IMG/VR virus record: IMGVR_UViG_3300025364_000003
Span: 124,001 to 188,000 of that record
Reading direction: 5' to 3' (one strand)
DNA length: 64,000 bases
Source: a virus
Shown: in pieces, positions 15,838-24,272 of the stretch
Numbering within the stretch: the first letter of the stretch is position 1
Layout of the letters: every line of letters starts with the position of its first letter
Position numbers and translations under genes: made by a program
Notes under the pieces: generated by a model
What the model was told of the DNA's origin: nothing
Seen by the model: only the letters and a program-made list of their open reading frames with translations
Database searches by the model: none

Positions 15838-16139
15838 GTTTCGATAATTAGTTTCTTCTCTTCGGTCAAATCTTTTCTACCCACCTTACAAGCTTCAACA
15901 ATTGTTTTCATTGTTTCTTGATTTTCTATTTCAAGTGCAAGAAGATAAACAAGATAAAGTAATTGACGTTGTCCAGTTACCCCAAATCTTTTAATTTCTT
16001 GTACAATTTGTCGGCATTCATTTCTTTTTTGTGGAGAAAGAGTTAGTTCAAGATCTGGTTTGATGTATTCCACACCTTCTTCTGCTTCGTCTTCGTCGGT
16101 TAAGAATTTATCAAAACCTTCCTTTTCATTATTTGTCAT
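15834..16139 (-). CDS. hypothetical protein, 101 aa
   Basis: First gene of a four-gene minus-strand block. It begins MTNNEKEGFDKFLTDEDEAE, an acidic stretch, followed by a helical domain (CRQIVQEIKRFGVTGQRQLL, LYLVYLLALEIENQETMK). A CTACTTAAG-type sequence lies in the divergent gap upstream and is partly palindromic (GCTTAAGTAGC). No family recognised. Confidence 0.65.
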   Translation of the reverse strand: MTNNEKEGFDKFLTDEDEAEEGVEYIKPDLELTLSPQKRNECRQIVQEIKRFGVTGQRQLLYLVYLLALEIENQETMKTIVEACKVGRKDLTEEKKLIIET

Positions 16140-16205
16140 TTTTGAACCTCATCTGCTACTTAAGCATGGTAAAATATTTTCAGAAAGTGTAATCGGAGTT
16201 CTATA

Positions 16206-17276
16206 ATGCCAGCAAAATCACAAGATCAGCAGCAGGCCGCCGGAATTGCATTGCAGGCCAAAAGAGAAGGCACTGTGGACGAGCTACCCAGCGGTTCAGC
16301 TTCCAAAGAAATGGCCAAATCGATGACTAAAAAGGAATTGGAAAAACTGGCTGGAACAAAACATAAAGGGTTGCCAAAAGACATAGACGAGTCCAAAACA
16401 TGGGCCGGCTCGTCGTTAGTAGCTGTTTTCAAGGAGGAAATGCAAGGCGTTTCTGACCAAGACGATGAAGAAGAACAAATCACAACACAAAAATCCAAGG
16501 TAGAACGTTTGAATGATCGAGAAATTGGCACCGGCAAAGGCACAGAAGATACTTGGACTTCTACTGCTGGAGGAACTGCACCAGCCATTGCCAATAACGC
16601 TCGTAGTCCGATGACTTCAAATACTGCCGGTGCACGTGTTGCCGAGCAAGTAAAACTTTCAACCGGCAAGGAAACATGTCCAGCATGTGACGGCACTGGC
16701 CTGAAGGATGGCAGAGATAACAGACCAGCTCCTATGTGGCAACCGGATCTCTGTCCTGTTTGCCTTGGAAAAGGCGAGGTAGAAACAGGAAAAGAACTTG
16801 AAGAAATTCATGCTTCAAACAAAATAAATGAAACAATTAATCTCAGCAGGTGGCAACAGCTTGCAGGACTTAAAGTTGTTTCTGAACTTTTAACAGAAAA
16901 AAAAGAAAAGCGGGTGCAAAAAGCCGTGGACTCAAAAGCAGGTCAGGCAAAGCCTAATAAAGCTGCTAAATCCGTAGCAAAAGAAAGCACTTCATTTGAA
17001 GAAGTGTTAAAATCTCTTTTTAAAGAAGGAACGACTACAGAACAGAGATATTTTGATACCAATCAGGACGAAATTGGTGAAGGCAGAAACCCAAATAGCC
17101 TTGACATCGTTTTTGAAATGGACACAGCTCAGGCAAAAAATTATGTTAGTCGATTAGCAAAACATGGCTGGTCCTGGGACAAGGTTGCAGAACAACTAAA
17201 AAACCAATATGGAGTCAGGCCATATGAGATCGACAAAGTGTTGTTTCCTCATTGGAAAGAAGTAACTGGTCAATGA
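16206..17276 (+). CDS. DUF3008-like protein with DnaJ-type zinc finger
   Basis: This 356-residue protein starts MPAKSQDQQQAAGIALQAKR and continues with 'MTKKELEKLAGTKHKGLP' near residue 37. This matches the small DUF3008 family found in phages. Near residues 157-190 there are two C-x-x-C-x-G-x-G elements (CPACDGTG and CPVCLGKG), as in the DnaJ zinc-binding domain. The rest is charged linker plus a C-terminal domain (AQAKNYVSRLAKHGWSWDKV). Two segments resemble the shared tag ends (VVSELLTE and SLFKE|GT). A virion-associated role is possible. Confidence 0.75.
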   Translation: MPAKSQDQQQAAGIALQAKREGTVDELPSGSASKEMAKSMTKKELEKLAGTKHKGLPKDIDESKTWAGSSLVAVFKEEMQGVSDQDDEEEQITTQKSKVERLNDREIGTGKGTEDTWTSTAGGTAPAIANNARSPMTSNTAGARVAEQVKLSTGKETCPACDGTGLKDGRDNRPAPMWQPDLCPVCLGKGEVETGKELEEIHASNKINETINLSRWQQLAGLKVVSELLTEKKEKRVQKAVDSKAGQAKPNKAAKSVAKESTSFEEVLKSLFKEGTTTEQRYFDTNQDEIGEGRNPNSLDIVFEMDTAQAKNYVSRLAKHGWSWDKVAEQLKNQYGVRPYEIDKVLFPHWKEVTGQ

Positions 17277-17491
17277 CAAAAATTAGCAAACGTCGTTTGA
17301 TGGAATTAGCGGGGTTGGACATTGCCCCTTCGCCAACGAGTGTCAATGCATTTCATGCTCCGGGTCACATGGCAAAAGTAAACCAAGCACAAGAAATAAG
17401 AGATGTGCTTGGCCAAGATGAAGAAGATACTGTGCCCTCTGATGATATTGAAGAAGTAGAAAGTGAACTACTTGCTGTCGATTTTGACTAA
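17273..17491 (+). CDS. hypothetical protein, 72 aa
   Basis: Started at the ATG at 17273, which overlaps the upstream TGA (ATGA). Its opening 'ISKRRLMELAGLDIA' resembles 'LSRWQQLAGLKV' inside the preceding protein, suggesting a shared targeting or interaction segment. The C-terminus is strongly acidic (DEEDTVPSDDIEEVESE). No domain known. Confidence 0.65.
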   Translation: MTKISKRRLMELAGLDIAPSPTSVNAFHAPGHMAKVNQAQEIRDVLGQDEEDTVPSDDIEEVESELLAVDFD

Positions 17492-17950
17492 TCCATCAAA
17501 ACGCTCAAAAGGTTCAATCTTTTGAAGACTGTCTGACAATATTGTCATCACTTTTCCAAAAATTAGGTCACCCTCACGTTCTTTTGCTAAAATAACTGTT
17601 CTACCCCATAGTTGGTTCTCAACGATGAATTGAACTTCTTGCCAGGTTGGTAGATCACATTCATGTCTTTCGAGAATGGTGACAAGTTTTTGTGGCATTG
17701 TCAGTTTGATGTCATCTATGGTTGAAATACTGCGGATTGAGTCTTTATTTAGAATTTTACTAAGGCCAACTTCATTAACTCGATGCACCGCTCCGCAGTT
17801 AGGGCACTGTGCATATGAAGGCTTTACTTTTGCAGTTACTTCTTCGAGTACGCTGAACACTACAAATTTGTGAAATGGCGGCTCTGCCATTCGTTTAAAT
17901 TGCGGCAAGATACACTTGCATTCAACGAGATGTTTTACATACTCTGGCAT
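17468..17950 (-). CDS. zinc-ribbon-containing hypothetical protein, 160 aa
   Basis: Contains C-x-C near the N-terminus (VECKCILPQ) and 'CPNCGAVHRVNEVG' near residue 48, together a likely four-cysteine zinc site. The C-terminal 70 residues are helical then beta. It converges on and overlaps the upstream + gene by 24 bases. It could bind nucleic acid, but nothing beyond the zinc motif supports this. Confidence 0.65.
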   Translation of the reverse strand: MPEYVKHLVECKCILPQFKRMAEPPFHKFVVFSVLEEVTAKVKPSYAQCPNCGAVHRVNEVGLSKILNKDSIRSISTIDDIKLTMPQKLVTILERHECDLPTWQEVQFIVENQLWGRTVILAKEREGDLIFGKVMTILSDSLQKIEPFERFDGLVKIDSK

Positions 17951-17958
17951 TTGGTTAA

Positions 17959-18048
17959 CTATAGGAATAAAAATAGCTTAACTATTATCGCAAAAAAAGC
18001 GCAGGTAGCCACTAAGCCAATGGCAACCCACGACTTTTTCTTCTTCAG
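17959..18048 (-). CDS. possible small membrane protein lacking a canonical start
   Basis: An open minus-strand frame, open from 18096, ends with TAG at 17959. It encodes KKKKSWVAIGLVATCAFFAI followed by VKLFLFL, a clear single membrane segment after a basic patch. No ATG, GTG or TTG lies upstream in frame before a stop; the only candidate is a CTG at 18048 with no ribosome binding site. It may be a real holin-like or signal peptide-sized protein using a rare start, or a chance hydrophobic frame. Confidence 0.3.
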   Translation of the reverse strand: MKKKKSWVAIGLVATCAFFAIIVKLFLFL

Positions 18049-18092
18049 GAGAGAGAGAGACTTTTGTCGTTTTTCGACTTTTTTAGCCTGCT

Positions 18093-18368
18093 CTACTCTC
18101 CTGAAGACGGCAAAGGGTTTTCTTCATCCGTGTATTTTGAAAGAGAAGTATCCAAACCTTTCATGAATCTATCAACATTACGTTGAAAGCCATCCATAAT
18201 TGCCTGATCAACGATGTCGAGAACACGAGCCATTGACTCTGGGTCAATATTTTGGCCAGTGCGACGCACGGTTAGTACCGTATGATCTCGGGTATGTTCC
18301 CTGATTGTACGGACGAGGTGAAATACTTCTTTTTCGATTGCTGTTTCGAGCTTTTTTCTGTCAGTCAT
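18093..18368 (-). CDS. hypothetical protein, 91 aa
   Basis: Helical protein (KLETAIEKEVFHLVRTIREH...) with a short acidic end. Its start lies two bases after the stop of the YkuK-like gene, so the two are probably cotranscribed. No domain recognised. Confidence 0.65.
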   Translation of the reverse strand: MTDRKKLETAIEKEVFHLVRTIREHTRDHTVLTVRRTGQNIDPESMARVLDIVDQAIMDGFQRNVDRFMKGLDTSLSKYTDEENPLPSSGE

Positions 18369-18370
18369 GC

Positions 18371-18934
18371 TTATCGCCTCTTTTGCTTACGTTCCTGACG
18401 CCTACGCTTTCGTGACTTCTTTTTTGTGTGCTTGTCAGCGATTGCGTGAGCAACATAAGACTCTGGCTTCAGCATGCACTCAAAACCCATTGATTGTACA
18501 TATCCCTTAAGCTGATCTGAGAATTTTGCAGTAAATTCTTCACGCTTGTGAGAGGGGCTTGCGTCAATGTGCACCTCCGGCGAAACAGAAATTGCTTCCT
18601 GCATTGCCAAGCCAATCATGCATGATCGAGTAACCTCGTCAAACATTCTCATCTTTTGCACACCAACAGGAAACTTTGCACGAGGCACAAATTCCTTAGT
18701 ATAAAAGTACAAACCACCCTTACCGACTCTGTGAACAGAGATTACGGAAATGAATTGGAATGCATGGCCAATCATCTGAGAGTCGGTACCAACGGCAACA
18801 ACATAATCGTATCCCTTGTGATTTGGATCACGCATGAAGGAGCCAATGTGCTTAAACACTTCTTCAGTGCTTCGCTTTTCCTTGGAACCAGGCTCGTTCC
18901 ATTGGACTGTCATTACTTGCTCTTGGTCATACAT
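18371..18934 (-). CDS. RNase H-like YkuK/DUF458 family protein
   Basis: This 187-residue protein carries 'YVVAVGTDSQMIG' near residue 45, with the strand and Asp typical of an RNase H-like fold, then 'VHRVGKGGLYFY', an internal Glu-rich helix, 'EVHIDASPSHK' and 'GFECMLKPESYVAHAIADKH', all of which follow the YkuK pattern. The extreme C-terminus is very basic (KKKSRKRRRQERKQKRR), suiting nucleic-acid binding. The biochemical role of the family is poorly known. Neighbours are a zinc protein upstream and a small helical protein downstream on the same strand. Confidence 0.8.
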   Translation of the reverse strand: MYDQEQVMTVQWNEPGSKEKRSTEEVFKHIGSFMRDPNHKGYDYVVAVGTDSQMIGHAFQFISVISVHRVGKGGLYFYTKEFVPRAKFPVGVQKMRMFDEVTRSCMIGLAMQEAISVSPEVHIDASPSHKREEFTAKFSDQLKGYVQSMGFECMLKPESYVAHAIADKHTKKKSRKRRRQERKQKRR

Positions 18935-18945
18935 TTTAGAGTTAC

Positions 18946-19725
18946 CTATTCCTTTTCTAGGTCAGTGCGCAATGCGCCACAACGATTACAATTTTTTGAG
19001 CTTTTGCGGTTACGTGCTCCGCACTCTGCACAATCCCACCTTTGATCATCCAACTGCTTATATGTGTTGGGAGACTCCTTGGTTCTCACCAAAAAATTCT
19101 TTTTTACGTACTGACAATAATAACCCCTGCACATGTCAGGTCGCTTCTCATAAATTCCGCACATTCCATTGTCCGGATTTAAAAATTTACAACCAAATCT
19201 AGGACCCATCGCCTGAATCCTCATCATTGGATACGAGGTAGGTTTTTGAAAAATGGGGTGACCATTGAAAAATTTTTCCCCAATAAGCTTACCTTCCTCG
19301 TAATCTATAACTACGTCGCTACGCTTGTAGTTCCACCCCTTCTTCTTAGCATATCTCAGAAAAGATTTAACCCATTTCTCCTTAACGGGACCAAGAACAT
19401 GTTCTAAGTCGTCCGGATCAAGCCTGCAACATGCTGAAAATACTCCGGGAACTCCACAACAATTGGAAAGACAGGTTTCTGTTGCTACCTCATCTGTAAA
19501 TAACTTTCGTTCACTTTTTGGTTTTGATTGCCACATATCGGCATGATTTAGCGACAACACAGGAAGGTAGTATTTATTTTCTTTTCTTGCTTGTGATAAT
19601 TCTTCTTTTGTGTGTTTAATAGGCTTATCTTCATCTAATTCAGAAAATGGGTTAAGATCGATACGATCTTTGTCCATCGAAATAAGCTCATCCAAGCTCA
19701 AAGTTTTTCTATTTTGTTCTGACAC
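18946..19725 (-). CDS. YkgJ-type cysteine-cluster protein with C-terminal RanBP2-type zinc finger
   Basis: This 259-residue protein has a cysteine cluster characteristic of YkgJ-like proteins: 'CLSNCCGVPGVFSACC' near 88-105, 'GCKFLNPDNGMCGIYEKRP' and 'CRGYYC' near 175-200. At the extreme C-terminus 'WDCAECGARNRKSSKNCNRC' is a RanBP2-type zinc finger (W-x-C-x2-C-x10-C-x2-C), which in other proteins binds RNA or ubiquitin. A fusion of the two modules is unusual. It is first in a minus-strand run with the YkuK-like gene. Confidence 0.75.
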   Translation of the reverse strand: MSEQNRKTLSLDELISMDKDRIDLNPFSELDEDKPIKHTKEELSQARKENKYYLPVLSLNHADMWQSKPKSERKLFTDEVATETCLSNCCGVPGVFSACCRLDPDDLEHVLGPVKEKWVKSFLRYAKKKGWNYKRSDVVIDYEEGKLIGEKFFNGHPIFQKPTSYPMMRIQAMGPRFGCKFLNPDNGMCGIYEKRPDMCRGYYCQYVKKNFLVRTKESPNTYKQLDDQRWDCAECGARNRKSSKNCNRCGALRTDLEKE

Positions 19726-19736
19726 GATTATCTATA

Positions 19737-19744
19737 CTATTTAA
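19737..19744 (+). promoter_or_regulatory. CTATTTAA junction motif
   Basis: Lies in the divergent gap between the minus-strand zinc protein and the + gene at 19776, 31 bases before its start. One of the CTAYTTA set; possible promoter core. Confidence 0.3.
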
Positions 19745-19775
19745 CTGTGAAATTGCAACTCAGGCCGGAGAAAAT

Positions 19776-21071
19776 ATGTCCTCGCTTAGACAAGAGTATA
19801 ACAAAAGTAAAACTCGCAAAGAAAAGATTGTCTCGGAAGCAGCTATTAATTGGCTGTCAGAAAATGTTATCATTATAAATGAAAAAATTGATAGAACTAC
19901 TGTTTCTAGATTGATTGACAGCATCCAAAAGTTTGAAGAAACTTTTGGCAAATTTGCCGCTCGACTTCCGACAATCAACCAATACCTTAGCGCAGCCGAA
20001 GCTGGTTTGCAACAGGTTATCACTGGAAAGGCTAATGATCGTAAAGCCTCAACAATGTTAAAGAAATTGACCATTCTTTATTTCACCTTCAGCGATTTCT
20101 TTTCAAGAGATTTGCCAATTCTTCTTAGGGCAAAGATTTTTGATGCTGCAAAGGAACAGCCGGATGTTCGACTTGATATGCTCAGAAATCGAAATGGCGC
20201 AACGTACGATCCACATCTTGTAAGAGATGCGCTTGCAAATGCTCTGAAACCAACAAAAGAAGAAAAAAAGCTTCTTGCAAAAATTTATCGTTCATCGCTT
20301 CTTCCAAAACTTAATGCCGAAGAAATTGCTGGACAAATGATGACTCTAACCTTTAACGAACTTCAAGAATTAACACAGGTCGGCAGAGTGCCAATGGCAG
20401 CTACTCCAGAAGAAATGACTGGTGGACAAGCTGGTTTGCCTGGGGAAGAAATCCCGCCAGCCGAAGTTCCCGTACCTGAAGGTGCCGTGGGAAAAGGAGA
20501 GGTGCTTACCGAGCAGGCCCTTAGAGAAGCTGCCGGATTGCTCAGTGAAGCAAAAATTGACGAATTGCGAGGAGCTGTTGCAAGTTTAAAACAACTTGTA
20601 GACTCAGCCGGACTCAGCAAATTATCGCCAAAGGTAGATAAGCTACAGTCAGATTTGCTTAGGGCAATGAATTCTGATGCATTCGTTAGTTATTGGGAAA
20701 CTGTTAAGCAAGCAGGTAGCGCAGGCGGCGCCAGGGGCCTGGCATCACAGCTTGGTGCTTTGTTTAAGCAAAGCCCTCAAGCCCAAGAAATTGCTAAATT
20801 AATTGGCAGAACGAACGCAACGGTAGAAATTTTTAAGTCTATCGCCCAAGCATGGCCTTCTATTGAGAAAGCAATTGCGAACAAAGAATCTTTAAATGCT
20901 GCGGATGTTGCCAACATCAGAAAGATACTCATTGGTGCAGCACCAAAGCAAAAGGCAGGATTGGTTGGCATGGTTGGCAATGCTCTCAATAGGCTCGTTG
21001 GCAAAGACGCAACTGAACCATATATTAGCGTCGAAGAAATTGTTGAAGCACTCGTTGGAGAATTGCAATGA
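19776..21071 (+). CDS. hypothetical helical protein, 431 aa (possible structural/scaffold)
   Basis: Almost wholly helical, with a Pro/Gly/Glu-rich linker at about residues 215-245 separating two halves. The linker ends in 'EQALREAAGLLSE|AK', an L-x-E|A site like those of the shared tag. No catalytic motif. It overlaps the next gene by ATGA. GGAG precedes the start. The size, helical content and acidic hinge resemble internal capsid or scaffold proteins, but I cannot assign it to a family. Confidence 0.7.
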   Translation: MSSLRQEYNKSKTRKEKIVSEAAINWLSENVIIINEKIDRTTVSRLIDSIQKFEETFGKFAARLPTINQYLSAAEAGLQQVITGKANDRKASTMLKKLTILYFTFSDFFSRDLPILLRAKIFDAAKEQPDVRLDMLRNRNGATYDPHLVRDALANALKPTKEEKKLLAKIYRSSLLPKLNAEEIAGQMMTLTFNELQELTQVGRVPMAATPEEMTGGQAGLPGEEIPPAEVPVPEGAVGKGEVLTEQALREAAGLLSEAKIDELRGAVASLKQLVDSAGLSKLSPKVDKLQSDLLRAMNSDAFVSYWETVKQAGSAGGARGLASQLGALFKQSPQAQEIAKLIGRTNATVEIFKSIAQAWPSIEKAIANKESLNAADVANIRKILIGAAPKQKAGLVGMVGNALNRLVGKDATEPYISVEEIVEALVGELQ

Positions 21072-21556
21072 CGAAAAATAAAAGACTCTCTGTGCAAGAA
21101 CAAGACCAAACTGGAGTTGACGCTGCGGTCGCCCGTGGACAAAATCAAGTTCCTGATGATAAGTTTGAAGAGTTCAAAACCACGATGTCGAGGTTGTACC
21201 AGGCGACACAACAAATTGGTGGAGGCACTGCCGGCTCGGCGCCGACAGCGGCGGCTGGACAGACACAACCACCAAGACAAACTGGCGCTCCGTCAGCAAC
21301 AGGTACGCCTGGTCAGACCCAAAGGGGTGGTTCACAACCTCAAGGTCGTCAAACACCTTTGGAACAACAAATACAACAAAGTATTAGCCAGCCTGCCAAC
21401 GTTCAAGGATTTGTCGAAATAAAAAGAGACGCATCTGATGCGGCATTGACCCATATAGCAAGGCAATTAGGCGTAGAAGAAGATCGGCTCAAGAAACTTG
21501 CAATTGATGCAGACGTTAGGTTGTTAATCAATCCTGATCTTCTTAGGGTCCAGTGA
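21068..21556 (+). CDS. Gln/Pro/Thr-rich protein, 162 aa
   Basis: Residues 50-105 are a low-complexity Gln-, Pro-, Thr- and Gly-rich stretch (GQTQPPRQTGAPSATGTPGQ). The C-terminal 55 residues look folded (DAALTHIARQLGVEEDRLKK). It is translationally coupled to the upstream gene by ATGA and converges on the chaperonin gene with a 14-base overlap. Possibly a partner of the preceding protein. Function unknown. Confidence 0.7.
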   Translation: MTKNKRLSVQEQDQTGVDAAVARGQNQVPDDKFEEFKTTMSRLYQATQQIGGGTAGSAPTAAAGQTQPPRQTGAPSATGTPGQTQRGGSQPQGRQTPLEQQIQQSISQPANVQGFVEIKRDASDAALTHIARQLGVEEDRLKKLAIDADVRLLINPDLLRVQ

Positions 21557-22985
21557 ATTTTACAAAGCCTGAACTTGTCATAAGGAGCATAATAGCTTTG
21601 CCGGCGAGCATTATACCACCGATGCTGCTAATTGCAGGAACTTTTTGAACCTTTTCTTGTTTGAGCCTCTCGCTAAAGTTTGCGAACACCTTTTTAAAGA
21701 AATGTTCAATTTCTTCATCGTTAATGGGTGCCGTTGTGAATTCCTCACAAAAATATTTTAATTCATTAACTAAATTTACTGTACCATAATGAAGCATTGT
21801 TTTGATCTGTCTCAAAGCAATATCAATTTTAACTCTTTGTTCATCATTTTTTGTAGATGATAAATTTGGCAAGTGAACCAAAACAGAATTTGATACCAGT
21901 GAACGGAGTCGTTTGTCAAACAACTCTTGCACTTCTTCGTGCAAAAAATAATTCTGCCTTTTTTGAAGGATAGATTGAGCTTGGGAAGCAACTGCTGCTC
22001 TCGTGCTTCCGTTTTCGATTGTGCATTCGTTCGAATCTAATCTCACTCGTTCTACCAAGGGCAGTTCATCATATTTTGTAAAAACAACAAGGTCACCTTT
22101 CATGGATGAAACAGGTAAAGAACCACAAACTACCGCAATATCATTGACAATGTTTAGCGAATCAATATCGGAAGGCACTCGCACAGGTTGCACGTCAAGT
22201 AATCCTCGCTCCTGGTTTGCTTTTAAAGTTGCGACGACCTCTTCAGAAAAACCATGAGCAATTATTACCATTGGTATTTTTGTTTCCAAACACTTTGTTA
22301 GTAGATGATCGATTTCTGAAACTTTCTCGACTAATCCATCTACAACTAAAAGCTTACAATTACGGCGTTCCCAGGTATTTTTTTCGAGCATAAATTTGAA
22401 TGGCTTCAATTGAAAAGTGTAGCCTTCTTTTAGTTCAATAAAAAAGTTATCTTGCCGACCATTTTCTACGAAAATGCGACCTTCAAGACCAGCAAGATTT
22501 AAAGCTTCCCAAATGGCTTGAGCCAGAACTTTGTCGGACCCGCAAATTTTATCAACAACATCACGAATGTTGTTAGGGCTAGGAATCGAGGAGTTTTTTT
22601 CAACCTGATTTTTAAATTGATCTACAACTTTATCGAATTGCTGTAGCAAAATTTGGGCATTGGTTTTTTCCATTGAAGTTTTGATCATTTCATTGACAAG
22701 CGTCACTCCGAACAAATAAGCTATATTCGCTCCACCGGCCGAAAGAAGTTCAGACTGGTAACATGACTTGAAAAGTGTAGAAGCCAATGCACGGGTTGTT
22801 CTGTCCGCTGGAGCGAGCTTTTTAAGAAGCTTTCCAATGAAATGGTAGCTGTCCTTTTCAAGAGGGTACAAGTCTTCATGGAGAATTAAATTTATTTTTG
22901 AGTATAACGAATCAATATTGTTGATTCCTGAAAATAACTCTCTGTGAACTTGTTCCTGTGGAATAAATGTGGTTGCTGTCTTCAT
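21543..22985 (-). CDS. divergent GroEL-like chaperonin
   Basis: A 480-residue protein from the ATG at 22985 (a TTG would add 13 residues). The GroEL apical domain is recognisable: 'CKLLVVDGLVEKVSEIDHL' near 210, 'CLETKIPMVIIAHGFSEEVV' and 'TLKANQERGLLDVQPVRVP', matching GroEL's ILLVDG, PLLIIAED and VVNKIRGTLKVAAVKAP segments. 'PADRTTRALASTLF' near 60 corresponds to the GDGTTTATVLA ATP-site motif with only the Asp and TT retained. The N-terminal equatorial part is about 30 residues short, so the phosphate-binding GPKGRNV loop is not evident. Phage chaperonins are known from phages such as EL and OBP. ATPase activity is uncertain; the fold assignment is good. Confidence 0.8.
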   Translation of the reverse strand: MKTATTFIPQEQVHRELFSGINNIDSLYSKINLILHEDLYPLEKDSYHFIGKLLKKLAPADRTTRALASTLFKSCYQSELLSAGGANIAYLFGVTLVNEMIKTSMEKTNAQILLQQFDKVVDQFKNQVEKNSSIPSPNNIRDVVDKICGSDKVLAQAIWEALNLAGLEGRIFVENGRQDNFFIELKEGYTFQLKPFKFMLEKNTWERRNCKLLVVDGLVEKVSEIDHLLTKCLETKIPMVIIAHGFSEEVVATLKANQERGLLDVQPVRVPSDIDSLNIVNDIAVVCGSLPVSSMKGDLVVFTKYDELPLVERVRLDSNECTIENGSTRAAVASQAQSILQKRQNYFLHEEVQELFDKRLRSLVSNSVLVHLPNLSSTKNDEQRVKIDIALRQIKTMLHYGTVNLVNELKYFCEEFTTAPINDEEIEHFFKKVFANFSERLKQEKVQKVPAISSIGGIMLAGKAIMLLMTSSGFVKFTGP

Positions 22986-23030
22986 ATTTAATAAATGTAA
23001 ACTCTTTAGAGTAGAAGGTATCAAAAATAA

Positions 23031-23552
23031 ATGTCTGACTCAGAACGTGATGAAAAAATTGATAAACTTTTAGAGTTGCTTATAGAAGCTCCAGCGCTAA
23101 ATGGCGGATTCGCCAAATTATCTGATGCTGTTAAAAATATAAAAGATACCAACACTAAAGTTTTATATGAATTGCAATTGGTAAAAACAAACCAAAACGT
23201 TCACACGAAAAAAATTGAAGATATGCATGAATCACTTTATGATCCAGACAATGGTCTTTTTTCAAGAGTTACTGCCGCAATTAAAGACAATAAAGCACAG
23301 GAAGCTGGCATTGAATTTATTAAACAAAAAACAGAACACCTAGAAACGGCTCATACTGATTTTGCGAAAAAAATTGCCTTGCTTGAAGAAAAGCATGATG
23401 CAATAGAAAGAATTGCCGGAAAAGATTTACAAGAGCTTCATTCGACCATATCTATCAGAAAGAACATGTTGCGAGCGTTTTGGATATTTATAACAGGAAC
23501 GATTGCAGGACTGGCAAAATTTTTATGGGACATATTCCCAGTATTGTTTTGA
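23031..23552 (+). CDS. coiled-coil protein with C-terminal membrane anchor
   Basis: This 173-residue protein is charged and helical (residues 1-140, with heptads around IEDMHESLYD and FIKQKTEHLETAHTDFAKKI) and ends with one hydrophobic segment (RAFWIFITGTIAGLAKFLWD). The layout resembles XhlA/haemolysin-type phage proteins, which assist holins, but similarity is only in architecture. It is divergent from the chaperonin gene. Single-pass membrane topology is likely. Confidence 0.7.
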   Translation: MSDSERDEKIDKLLELLIEAPALNGGFAKLSDAVKNIKDTNTKVLYELQLVKTNQNVHTKKIEDMHESLYDPDNGLFSRVTAAIKDNKAQEAGIEFIKQKTEHLETAHTDFAKKIALLEEKHDAIERIAGKDLQELHSTISIRKNMLRAFWIFITGTIAGLAKFLWDIFPVLF

Positions 23553-23617
23553 TTTTTAGACACTTGTTTGATGAAAGAAAATAATTCAAGAATCAGGTGT
23601 TATAAAAGGAGATAAAG

Positions 23618-23830
23618 ATGAGTGATGTAAAAACAGCTGAAGAACTCAAGGAGCTTTGGGCAGACCTTTGTCATTGTGTGGAGTCCATGGAAAAGGACTT
23701 AGAAAAAAATCTAAACAAAGGAAATTCTGCTGCGGGCCGACGAGTACGAGCACAGCTTAGAGATCTTAAGAAGAAGTCCGCAGAGTTGATCAGGGAGCTT
23801 GTAAAGCTCGATAAATCATCAAAGGACTGA
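23618..23830 (+). CDS. histone H1-like (Hc1-like) protein
   Basis: A 70-residue protein with the Hc1 pattern: an acidic helix (ELKELWADLCHCVESMEKDL) followed by 'GNSAAGRRVRAQLRDLKKKS' and another basic-amphipathic helix. Chlamydial Hc1 and related small proteins start this way before a long Lys-rich tail; here the basic tail may be supplied by the next gene. AAGGAG precedes the ATG. Likely a DNA-associated protein within an operon with a basic protein and PIN-PhoH. Confidence 0.75.
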   Translation: MSDVKTAEELKELWADLCHCVESMEKDLEKNLNKGNSAAGRRVRAQLRDLKKKSAELIRELVKLDKSSKD

Positions 23831-23831
23831 T

Positions 23832-24269
23832 ATGGGTTTCAGAAAAGCAATTTATGATGTTGAGGAAAAGGGACTGGATCCTACCGTTCCTCATAACCAA
23901 ATTGGTGATGATGGAAGATTGTTGTCTGACGTTGAACCAAGCGAACCTGCTGCTGCGAGTTCTCCAAAAAAAGAATCGCCAAAGGAGAAGTCCACCCAGA
24001 AACCATCTAAGGGAGTAGCAGCAAAAAGTCGTAAAAGGAAAGAGGTGGAGACTCCCGACAGCAAGGTTTCTGTAGAAATCGAGTTCAAGGATGAACCTCT
24101 TCAGGCGGCAGAGGAATTATCGGACAACGAACCAAAAATTGAAACCAAAAAGAGGAATAAGAAAACTTCAGCAAAAACCAAATCCAGAACAAGAGCCAAA
24201 AAAAAGACCTCTTCGCCCACCAAGAAGAAGATAAGCAAAGAAAGGGCTGGAGGTAAGAAGGAATCCTAA
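23832..24269 (+). CDS. Lys-rich histone-like basic protein
   Basis: A 145-residue protein: about 35 mixed residues, then alternating acidic and strongly basic segments (KPSKGVAAKSRKRKEVE; KTSAKTKSRTRAKKKTSSPT). The C-terminal half is nearly all Lys, Arg, Ser, Thr and Ala, like the tails of histone H1. It starts two bases after the Hc1-like gene and ends three bases before the PhoH gene. I infer DNA or RNA binding, with the pair reconstructing a split H1-type protein. Confidence 0.7.
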   Translation: MGFRKAIYDVEEKGLDPTVPHNQIGDDGRLLSDVEPSEPAAASSPKKESPKEKSTQKPSKGVAAKSRKRKEVETPDSKVSVEIEFKDEPLQAAEELSDNEPKIETKKRNKKTSAKTKSRTRAKKKTSSPTKKKISKERAGGKKES

Positions 24270-24272
24270 TAG

